Below are positions 22,742 through 29,536 of a DNA stretch of 64,000 nt, piece by piece. Numbering within the stretch: the stretch's first letter is position 1; each line of letters starts with the position of its first letter. Source of the DNA: DATBVX01 sp963695985 (lineage in GTDB: Bacteria; Pseudomonadota; Gammaproteobacteria; Steroidobacterales; Steroidobacteraceae); contig CAVOIC010000009.1 of the NCBI GenBank assembly GCA_963695985.1, forward strand, positions 124,001 to 188,000. Direction: 5' to 3'. The notes under the pieces were generated by a model. It had not been told where the DNA came from. It ran no database searches and saw only the letters and a list, made by a program, of their open reading frames with translations. The position numbers and the translations under genes were made by a program.

Positions 22742-23772
22742 CACGCCCTGCGCGGCATGTTGCACGGATGCACCGGCTTTTCGCCGCGTAACACCCGCAA
22801 GACGTCTTCGCTGCTTCGCTGGCGCAGCTCCGCGAGCGAGGCATCGGACAGGAAGGCAATGTGGGGTGTCGCAATGACATCTGCGCGGCCGATGATATTC
22901 GTCGGGGGCGCGGGTTCGCCCTCCACGACGTCGAGCGCTGCCCCGCTCAGCTGACCGGTGTCAAGCGCGTGCACGAGCGCGTCGTTGTCCACGAGGCCTC
23001 CACGACTGGCGTTGACCAACAGCGGGCTGCGCACGCACGCAGCAAGAAACTTCGCGTTGATGACGTGACGCGTCGCGGGAGTGAGAGGCAGGTGCAGAAC
23101 GATCGCATCGGCTTCACGCCGCAGGGTTCCAAGATCGGCGACAGACACTCCCGGGTCGCACTCGCGCCCGGCCCCTGGGCTCAAGAGAAGCCGCGGACTG
23201 TTCACGAGAACACGGCAACCAAAGCCCTGCGCGAGCTTGCGCGCCGTGGCGCGCCCGATGCGGCCGTACCCGATGATGCCGACTGTCATGTTACGCACGC
23301 GGCGCGGTGCCGCTGACGCCGGATTCCAGTGCCCTTGTTTGGACTCGCGATCGAGTGCGACGACGTTGCGCCAGTGGCCCAGGAGGAGGGCGAGCACGTG
23401 ATCGGAAACCTCCTCCACGCAGTAATCCGGTACGTTGATGACCCAGGCGCCCCGCTCGGTCGCTGCGCCCACGGCGATGTTGTCGAGTCCGACGCCCATG
23501 CGTGCGACGACTCGCAGGTCCGTAGGATGGGCGATCGCCCGCGCCGACACGTCCGCCCAACAAGTCATGATGGCAACGGGATCGTGGGCGGCGACGAGCT
23601 TCTCGACCTCCTGCACGGTGCCCGCCCGGCTCGGTCCGGCGTGGAGATCAAATCCAGCCGCTCGGAAAATCTCCTGCTCGATGTCCACGTCCGGCCAAGG
23701 ATGGTCGGTAATGAGCACGCACCTGCCCGTGGGCGGGTTGAATGCAGCATCGGGTGCGGCGGGAGAAGGCAC
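22738..23772 (-). CDS. D-isomer specific 2-hydroxyacid dehydrogenase
   Basis: NAD-dependent oxidoreductase of the phosphoglycerate dehydrogenase / C-terminal-binding-protein type. It has the catalytic-domain start CVLITDHPWPDVDIE, the nucleotide-binding motif TVGIIGYGRIGRATARKLA, the substrate-binding NASRGGLVDNDALV (Arg) with a downstream Glu (DVVEGEPAPP), and a catalytic His in VIATPHIAFLSDAS. The called start is GTG 23772 (344 residues); a GTG at 23718 just before the first beta strand is equally possible. Substrate unknown. Divergent from the methyltransferase operon. Confidence 0.85.
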   Translation of the reverse strand: MPSPAAPDAAFNPPTGRCVLITDHPWPDVDIEQEIFRAAGFDLHAGPSRAGTVQEVEKLVAAHDPVAIMTCWADVSARAIAHPTDLRVVARMGVGLDNIAVGAATERGAWVINVPDYCVEEVSDHVLALLLGHWRNVVALDRESKQGHWNPASAAPRRVRNMTVGIIGYGRIGRATARKLAQGFGCRVLVNSPRLLLSPGAGRECDPGVSVADLGTLRREADAIVLHLPLTPATRHVINAKFLAACVRSPLLVNASRGGLVDNDALVHALDTGQLSGAALDVVEGEPAPPTNIIGRADVIATPHIAFLSDASLAELRQRSSEDVLRVLRGEKPVHPCNMPRRAC

Positions 23773-23876
23773 AGGATGAATTGATAGCGCCTATACTTCG
23801 GTTCGACAACAACGATTTGGCGAATTCGAATGATGCTCATGTCGTCTGATCAAGGGCCCTGGCCTTCGGATAACGT

Positions 23877-24500
23877 ATGGAACCGCAAATTGAAAAGATA
23901 CTGATCGACTACGAGAAGCGCTCGGACGCCGAACACGCCGAGATCGACGCGCTTTCACGCGAGGAAGTTGGGAAGCGCCGCGATCGGATGCTGCTCGCCG
24001 TCGGCCGCGCCACCGGCACGCTGCTCAATCTTCTCGTTAAAGGCTCGCGGGCGCGCTCGATACTCGAGCTGGGCACCTCGTTCGGATACTCGACGATCTG
24101 GCTCGCGGAGGCTGCCCGCCAGACAGGCGGTAAGGTCACCACCACGGAACTGCGCCCCGAGAAAAGTGCGCATGCCAAGAACACGCTCGCAAGCATCGGT
24201 CTCGCTTCCTACGTGGACTTCCGGGTCGGCGATGCGCTCGAGATCCTCCGGCAGCCGGAAGGACCCTTCGACTTCGTTCTGCTCGATCTGTGGAAGGACC
24301 TCTATCTCGACTGCTTCGAGCTGTTTACGCCGAAGCTCAGCCCCGGCGCGATCGTCGTAGCCGACAACATGCTGCTTCCCGAAGCGACCCGCAAAGAGGC
24401 GGAGATGTATCGCAGGCGCGTACGCGAGAGTGCTCTGTACGACTCGGTGCTCCTGCCGATCGGAAGCGGTCTGGAGGTCAGTCGCTTCCGTGGCAGTTGA
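23877..24500 (+). CDS. O-methyltransferase (catechol/caffeoyl-CoA type)
   Basis: A 207-residue SAM-dependent O-methyltransferase of the family-3 fold. Motif I is ARSILELGTSFGYSTIWLAEAAR, followed by an acidic TTTELRPEKSAHAKNTL, FRVGDALEIL, and DFVLLDLWKDLYLDCFELFTPKLSPGAIVVADNMLLPE, which carries the metal/catalytic Asp residues of this family. Substrates are typically catechol-like hydroxyls, so a role in aromatic metabolism is inferred. It heads a run of three tightly spaced genes (gaps of 22 and 11 bases) with an NTF2-like protein and a dehydrogenase. Confidence 0.82.
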   Translation: MEPQIEKILIDYEKRSDAEHAEIDALSREEVGKRRDRMLLAVGRATGTLLNLLVKGSRARSILELGTSFGYSTIWLAEAARQTGGKVTTTELRPEKSAHAKNTLASIGLASYVDFRVGDALEILRQPEGPFDFVLLDLWKDLYLDCFELFTPKLSPGAIVVADNMLLPEATRKEAEMYRRRVRESALYDSVLLPIGSGLEVSRFRGS

Positions 24501-24522
24501 CCGCCCGGAGGAGCGACGGACG

Positions 24523-24951
24523 ATGATCGATGCGATTGAACGCGCGTGCCAGAGGCTCGTGATCGAGTTTGCTCAGGTCGTCGATGCGCAGGAGTACGAA
24601 CGGCTGCGTGAGTTGTTCGCACCCGATGCGACGTTCGCGCGCCCGACGGACCCCGACACCCTCATTCGCGGCGTGGACAGCATCATCGAGGCGTACGCGG
24701 CGCGACCGCGCAAGCGCCTGACACAACACTTATGCACGAACATCCGCATCGCCGCCGACTCGGAAGATACTGCCCACGGAACGTGCCGAGTGTTGCTGTT
24801 CCTCGCTGACGCCTCCGAGCCGGAGTTGCCCGGGAAAGGGCGCAAGGCGGCGGCGAGCCAGTTGCTCGGCGAATTCGCCGATCGTTTCCGTCGCACGTCG
24901 GCGGGCTGGCGCTTCGTCGAACGGCGCGGGCGGCTGTTGTTTCACACCTAG
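24523..24951 (+). CDS. SnoaL/NTF2-like fold protein
   Basis: A 142-residue cone-shaped alpha+beta fold typical of SnoaL-like proteins and ring-hydroxylating dioxygenase small subunits: CQRLVIEFAQVVDAQEYERLRELFAPDATFARP, then a helix and strands ending GWRFVERRGRLLF. Such proteins act as small isomerases or hydrolases, or as subunits of larger enzymes; no specific activity can be read. ATG 24523 follows a GGAGGAG by about nine bases. It lies between the O-methyltransferase and dehydrogenase genes, presumably in one operon. Confidence 0.75.
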   Translation: MIDAIERACQRLVIEFAQVVDAQEYERLRELFAPDATFARPTDPDTLIRGVDSIIEAYAARPRKRLTQHLCTNIRIAADSEDTAHGTCRVLLFLADASEPELPGKGRKAAASQLLGEFADRFRRTSAGWRFVERRGRLLFHT

Positions 24952-24962
24952 AGGGCAGGCCC

Positions 24963-25862
24963 GTGGCCGACGTCAACACTCCACGCACCATCGCCGTCAT
25001 CGGCTTCGGTGAGGCCGGCGGCATACTGGGTGAGGATCTGGCCCGTGCCGGACTCGAAGTAGTGACCTACGACATCCTGTTCGAGTCACGTGCAGCGCGC
25101 GATGCAATACTCGACAAGGCGCGGGCGGCCGGAGTGCGTGCGGTGCGAGCGTTAGACGAGGCGCTGGCGGGCGCCGACATCGTCATTTCGGCCGTGACGG
25201 CAACCGCGTCGACCCAGGTCGCTGGCGACTCCAGATCCCTGCTCACACCACGACAGATATTCCTGGACATCAATTCGGTCTCGCCGCGTACCAAGCGCGA
25301 AAATGCCCGCCTGGTCGAGACGAGCGGCGCCCGCTACGTGGAAGCGGCGGTGATGGCCCCGGTGCCGCAGCAACGGCTCGCCGTGCCAATGCTGCTCGGT
25401 GGCCGGCATGCACCAGCAACTGCGCGGACCCTTTGCGCACTGGGAATGAACGCAACGGCGGTTGCGGGAGATATCGGCGCGGCCTCCGCCGTCAAGATGT
25501 GTCGCAGCATCGTGATCAAGGGCCTGGAGGCGCTCACCGTCGAATGCGTGATGGCAGCGCGGGAATTTGGTGCCGCCGAACAGGTCTTCGCCTCGCTCGA
25601 CGGCACCTTTCCGCACATGGGCTGGACGACGACTCTCCCGGATTACCTGGTCGGTCGCGTAGCCGAGCACGGCCGGCGCCGGGCGGCGGAAATGCGCGAG
25701 GTCGAACGCACCTTGGCGTCGGTGGGAGTCACTCCGGTCATGGCCCACGCCACTGCCGAGCGCCAGCAACGCCTGGTCGATGCGATGGCTGCGAAGAATA
25801 TCTCCTTCCCGCGCAGCGCCGTCTTTTCATGGCGCAGTTTCCTGGACGCGCTCGACGACTGA
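24963..25862 (+). CDS. NAD(P)-dependent oxidoreductase, 6-phosphogluconate/3-hydroxyisobutyrate dehydrogenase-like (DUF1932 C-terminal)
   Basis: A 299-residue beta-hydroxyacid dehydrogenase relative. The N-terminal Rossmann motif is IAVIGFGEAGGILGEDLARAGLEVVTYD; next come ADIVISAVTA, FLDINSVSPRTKRE and VEAAVMAPVP. The C-terminal helical domain carries SAVKMCRSIVIKGLEALTVE, with the catalytic Lys of the family in the position of S-x-x-K. It would oxidise a beta-hydroxy acid; the substrate is unknown. GTG 24963 begins 11 bases after the NTF2-like gene. Confidence 0.8.
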   Translation: MADVNTPRTIAVIGFGEAGGILGEDLARAGLEVVTYDILFESRAARDAILDKARAAGVRAVRALDEALAGADIVISAVTATASTQVAGDSRSLLTPRQIFLDINSVSPRTKRENARLVETSGARYVEAAVMAPVPQQRLAVPMLLGGRHAPATARTLCALGMNATAVAGDIGAASAVKMCRSIVIKGLEALTVECVMAAREFGAAEQVFASLDGTFPHMGWTTTLPDYLVGRVAEHGRRRAAEMREVERTLASVGVTPVMAHATAERQQRLVDAMAAKNISFPRSAVFSWRSFLDALDD

Positions 25863-25895
25863 CCGCACCACGGCCGCGTCCCCTGCTCAGTAAAG

Positions 25896-26096
25896 TCAAC
25901 GGCGCGTGCGAGCTTTCTTTTGCGACGAGCGACGCGATTTTGCGCGTCGCGCCTTAGCACTGCTGCGACCCGATACGCCACGTCGGGGCGGCTCGTCGAC
26001 CGTGTGAACCGCCGGCGGGTCGCTGGCGGGAAACGATTCCGTCAGGGCCTCATCGAGCCGCTCGTCGATGTGCAGATCGCGCTTGCGACGTTCCAT
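25896..26096 (-). CDS. small basic-tailed conserved protein (66 aa)
   Basis: The middle of the protein, DERLDEALTESFPASDPPAVH, is a motif I recognise from short conserved proteobacterial proteins of unknown function. The C-terminal 25 residues are almost all Arg, Lys and Ser, which may bind nucleic acid or be disordered. ATG 26096 overlaps the stop of the amidohydrolase gene (ATGA), so the two would be co-translated. Confidence 0.65.
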   Translation of the reverse strand: MERRKRDLHIDERLDEALTESFPASDPPAVHTVDEPPRRGVSGRSSAKARRAKSRRSSQKKARTRR

Positions 26097-27218
26097 CAGG
26101 TCCTGATGCGGAAGACCCGTTCCGCATTCCCATGGTAGACCTTCCCCTTGACCTCATCGGCGAGCGGCGCCGAGTCCATGAAGGCTACGGCGGGGGAGGT
26201 GGGCTGATAGGGATAGTCGATCGCCCACAGTACGTTTTCGGGTCCCAGTACCTTGAGCGAGAACTCCAGCGCCGCGTGCGATTCCTGCCCGCTGGTAGTG
26301 ATCACAAAATTGCGTTTGAAGTACTCGCTCGGCTTGAGCTGCAGTTTGGGCATGCGTCCGCTCGCCTGCGCACGGACCGACATGAAGTCGATGCGCCACA
26401 GCCAGAAGTGCACCGCTTCGCCCATGTGGCCGAGGCAGATCTTGAGTTTCGGAAAACGGTCGAACACACCGCTGAGGATGAGACGGACGGCGTGCGTGCC
26501 GGTCTCCACCCCGTAACCCCACAGCGCACCGTCCATTCCGTAGTGGCGGAAGGGAACGTCCATGCCATCCGACGGCGCGCGCGGATGGATATAGATGCAC
26601 GCGCCGAGTGCCTCCGCCGTCTCCAAGAATCGGCCAGAATTTTGGATCGTCCAGGTACTCGCTGTTGGTGTGCGAGTTGACTATGAAGCCGTTGAGCTTT
26701 AGTCGGTTGATGGCTCGCTCCATTTCCTTGGCTGCGTGCTTGGGTGCCTGCGGCGGAAAACTCGCGAGCCCCGCAAAGCGGGTCGGATGGCGGCTGATCA
26801 CCTCGGCGAGACGATCATTGGCCAGGACCGCGAGCTCGAGCGCCGTGTCCGCATCGAACATCTGAACGCCGGGAGCCGTGAGTGACAGCAGGTGGACGGC
26901 CACGCCGTTATCGTCCATTTCCTTGAGACGCACGCCCTCCAGATCGAGCAGTCGCTCGCGCAGCATGGCGCCAAAGTCACCGGGCGAGGAGTCGTAGATC
27001 GCGCGCAGCAACAGCAGGTCAAGACTGTCGCCTGGCCCGCGTGAAATCGTGCGTAGCCCCTCGGCGACCTCAGGGATCGAGAAGGCCTCTTCGGTCGCGA
27101 CCCGCCTGGTTGCAGGCCCCCTGGGTTTCTCGGCTGCTGAGCCGCTTGCGGCGCTCAGGGCGGCAGCGGAGAGGGCGAGAGAGGTGGCACCCATGAAAGT
27201 GCGGCGGTCAATAGACAT
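26096..27218 (-). pseudogene. Tat-exported amidohydrolase (ACMSD-like metal-dependent hydrolase/decarboxylase) with internal frameshift
   Basis: The start encodes MSIDRRTFMGATSLALSAAALSAASG, a twin-arginine-type signal, then ATEEAFSIPEVAE, GVAVHLLSLTAPGVQMFD and RFAGLASFPPQAPKHAAKEMERA of the amidohydrolase-2 family. After DDPKFWPI (about residue 197) the continuation ETAEALGACIYIHPRAPSDG and GVFDRFPKLKICLGHMGEAVHFW, VLWAIDYPYQP lies in another frame, shifted by one base near 26622-26628. Metal-site residues are present across both frames. It is either a recent pseudogene or a sequencing error. Family members include aminocarboxymuconate-semialdehyde decarboxylase and gamma-resorcylate decarboxylase. 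Confidence 0.82.
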
Positions 27219-27239
27219 TGGGATATCGCTTATTTACCA

Positions 27240-27254
27240 TAATATACATTATAC
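27240..27254 (-). promoter_or_regulatory. -10 box within an AT-rich palindrome upstream of amidohydrolase
   Basis: ATAAT-ATAC-ATTAT is an inverted repeat with 5-base arms. Read on the minus strand it contains TATAAT (27254-27249) about 30 bases before the amidohydrolase ATG. The palindrome over the -10 box could be an operator; no -35 hexamer is convincing. Confidence 0.4.
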
Positions 27255-27690
27255 GAAGTACACTGCATCGGTTAGGAAAGGCATTGATCCTGTCGGCGGA
27301 TGACTCGCCCCCGAAATCATACGGGTGATTGTCGATATGCGCAGGCCGCCTTCCCTGCCTGTGGGTCGGCGCGCCAGCGAAACATCTCGCGCACGCGGCT
27401 CTGCTGGGCGGCACGATCGCGCGAATGACGTGCTGCGCCGTCTGCTATCGGCACGTCGCGCGAGGCAGTCCGACGATCGAGCAAGACGCGAGGATATAGC
27501 TCGTCTAAACCGAGAGTTACGACACCCTCCTTACATTCCAAAACAGCCCAGGGCTCAGACGATAAGCCACGCAGAGCGCGCGTCTACTCCAGGACGCCGG
27601 CGCAGATTTCCCTGCAAAAACCAGCCCCGGAGCAGCGCTTCGCCTCATCGCGCTGCCTGATCGGTTAGGTCATTGACGCTTTTTTTTACG

Positions 27691-27718
27691 TTGCCTTTGC
27701 GATACGTTGGTATATATT
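27691..27718 (+). promoter_or_regulatory. candidate promoter for the 117-aa hypothetical gene
   Basis: TTGCCT (27691-27696), 16 bases, then TATATT (27713-27718), in an AT-rich patch 125 bases before the start codon. Two mismatches in the -35 hexamer and one in the -10 hexamer to consensus. Confidence 0.35.
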
Positions 27719-27842
27719 TCGCCGGTAGGCTATTGATGTGAAAAGAATCCTCAAACAACAACAATTCAAAGCGTCACCTGAGGTTTACGGTACACGTGGA
27801 ACGCGCTGAGTAGCGCGCTCAGGTCTAAGCGGGGATTTCTAC

Positions 27843-28196
27843 ATGTTGACTACCTGGGAAAGACTTCACTCCGCCACGGTGGAACTCGCCGGCGCCGGTT
27901 CGATCAAGCAGCGCCTGTTTTGCGCGTATGTCAATCATCTCGCGGCGTTGAAAGAGGAACAGGTGCCACGCGAAGTGCACGATGACTTCAGTGCGCTCGT
28001 GAGCGCCATGCACGCGGTGCGGCCCCTGCCGGGCGAAGATGCAGTGCGCGCGTCGGTTCGCAAAATGTCCGATGGCGAAGCCAATCGCCACGCGGTGCAG
28101 ATCGTGAACATGTTCGGGGCTGTAGCCCGCGCACAGATGAGCCCGCGCGCGCTGCAGTCCGGGCCCGTGGTGCAGCTCTACGCTGCCGAGGCCTGA
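27843..28196 (+). CDS. conserved hypothetical protein (117 aa)
   Basis: The protein begins MLTTWERLHSATVELAGAGSIKQRLFCAYVNHLAAL and reads as mostly helical, with a block GEDAVRASVRKMSDGEANRHAVQIVNMFGAV. I recognise the style of a short conserved gammaproteobacterial protein without known function. No signal peptide or membrane segment. Convergent with the TIR-like gene 3 bases downstream. Confidence 0.65.
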   Translation: MLTTWERLHSATVELAGAGSIKQRLFCAYVNHLAALKEEQVPREVHDDFSALVSAMHAVRPLPGEDAVRASVRKMSDGEANRHAVQIVNMFGAVARAQMSPRALQSGPVVQLYAAEA

Positions 28197-28199
28197 GCA

Positions 28200-28652
28200 T
28201 CAGTCCAGTTTGAATTCGATCGTGTCCCAGCGATGCGTCTCTTCGTGACGCGCGTGACGACGGATCGCATCTACCAGCGTGCGCTTGTCCCAGTCTATGA
28301 CCTCGTCCGCCAGGTCACGGACCGGCTTGGGTATCTGTTCCTTCACCCCGTATGACTCGAGCAACAGCACCGGCTTGTCGCTCGCCTTGGCGTAGTTCAT
28401 CTGGAACAGAATGAGGTCACCGTGCTTGCGGCACAGGCTGCTCGGTACGATGACGATCTCTGCCGGACTGATCTGCTTGCGCAGTTCCTCGCGTAACGCC
28501 TCCTTGTCACCGACCGGCCGCTTCTCCGGGGTGCTGAAATTCTGGTAGTAGAAGTTAGTGTCACTCTCCAGGAACTCGAACACACGAAAGTAGTCGTCGT
28601 TCTCTTCCCAGACGTGACTCACGAACAGCTTGATCGGATTGCGTTGTGACAC
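28200..28652 (-). CDS. TIR-like (DUF1863/ThsB-type) domain protein
   Basis: A 150-residue single-domain protein: KLFVSHVWEENDDYFRVFEFLE opens with the FVSH-W strand of TIR-like domains, then SDTNFYYQNFSTPEKRP (as in the ThsB of Thoeris defence), AEIVIVPSSL, ILFQMNYAKASDKPVLLL and a closing VIDWDKRTLVDAIRRHA. By eye the Glu that TIR NADases and cyclases use aligns with Gln84, so enzymatic activity is uncertain. The start is GTG 28652. No ThsA-like effector is next to it; the divergent neighbour is an EEP-family phosphoesterase 79 bases away. Confidence 0.72.
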   Translation of the reverse strand: MSQRNPIKLFVSHVWEENDDYFRVFEFLESDTNFYYQNFSTPEKRPVGDKEALREELRKQISPAEIVIVPSSLCRKHGDLILFQMNYAKASDKPVLLLESYGVKEQIPKPVRDLADEVIDWDKRTLVDAIRRHARHEETHRWDTIEFKLD

Positions 28653-28731
28653 AGCCGCTCTCCCGCCTGGCCTCGCTGAAGTAGTGTAGCATTGCGCGGT
28701 TTTTGCGATCCTGCACCCGCCTCGACATGAA

Positions 28732-29502
28732 ATGCGCCTGCTGATTTACAACATCCGCTACGCCACCGGAACCGGCCCGACGTTCCACCTGCCCGTTCCC
28801 GGCGCGGGCTACCTGCGCAGCAGCCGCCAGGTGCTCGGACGCATCACCGACTTCATCAAGTCGAGGGACCCGGACATCGTCGGCCTGCTCGAAATCGACA
28901 CCGGCTCGATTCGCACCGGCATGCTCAACCAGGCCGAATTCGTGGCGCGTTCGCTCGGCCACTACTCCTCCTACCAGTGCAAGTACGGCGCAACCTCGCT
29001 CAACCAGCTGGTCCCGATCGTGCGCAAGCAAGGCAATGCGTTCCTCGCCGCGCCCCGTGTGCACGGTGAGCGCTTCCACTACTTCGATACCGGCATCAAG
29101 CGCCTGATAATCGAGCTCGAGCTCGAGCATGTGGCGGTGTTCCTGGTGCACCTGTCGCTGAAGTTCCGTCACCGTCAGTACCAACTGCGCTATCTGCACG
29201 AGCTGGTGGAAAAGTCCACCAAGCCGGTCATCGTGGCTGGGGATTTCAACACTTTCTGGGGTGAGCACGAGATCTATCTCTTCATGCGCGCCTCGGGCCT
29301 GAGAAGCGCCAATGCGGACAGCAGTCCGTCCTTTCCAAGCCGTAGTCCGCGCAAAGAGCTCGATTTCATCCTTTACAGTAACGGTATCCGGGTCACACAT
29401 TTCGAGGTGGCCGACGTGCGGCTGTCGGATCATCGACCTCTGATCTGTGATTTCGAGATCACCGGGGCGGCGGACGCTCGCGATCGCTTAAAAGTAGGAT
29501 GA
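28732..29502 (+). CDS. endonuclease/exonuclease/phosphatase (EEP) family protein
   Basis: A 256-residue Mg-dependent phosphoesterase fold like DNase I, exonuclease III or inositol phosphatases. Motifs in order: LLIYNIRYATG (Asn ligand), DPDIVGLLEID (metal-ligand Glu), VFLVHLSLKFRHRQ (His), VIVAGDFNTFWG (D-x-N), LDFILYSNGI and RLSDHRPLICDF (Asp-His pair). All expected catalytic residues are present. The substrate could be nucleic acid, a phosphoinositide-like molecule or another phosphodiester. Divergent from the TIR-like gene; a beta-oxidation gene follows 34 bases downstream. Confidence 0.8.
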   Translation: MRLLIYNIRYATGTGPTFHLPVPGAGYLRSSRQVLGRITDFIKSRDPDIVGLLEIDTGSIRTGMLNQAEFVARSLGHYSSYQCKYGATSLNQLVPIVRKQGNAFLAAPRVHGERFHYFDTGIKRLIIELELEHVAVFLVHLSLKFRHRQYQLRYLHELVEKSTKPVIVAGDFNTFWGEHEIYLFMRASGLRSANADSSPSFPSRSPRKELDFILYSNGIRVTHFEVADVRLSDHRPLICDFEITGAADARDRLKVG

Positions 29503-29536
29503 GATCTACACCCAGCGGCGACGGCGGGAGATGTCG

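Larger units (their letters stand above)
27219..27842. other. intergenic region without a supported gene
   Basis: About 620 bases. A short frame on the minus strand (27317-27541) has no family character. Visible features are an AT-rich palindrome at 27240-27253, a T8 run near 27681, a promoter-like pair at 27691-27718 and a small perfect hairpin at 27802-27817 (CGCGCT-GAGT-AGCGCG) in the leader of the next gene. Confidence 0.5.

Noticed and set aside
27317..27541. 74-codon minus-strand frame in the 27.2-27.8 kb gap
   Set aside because: No motif, no ribosome binding site and no coding-type composition.
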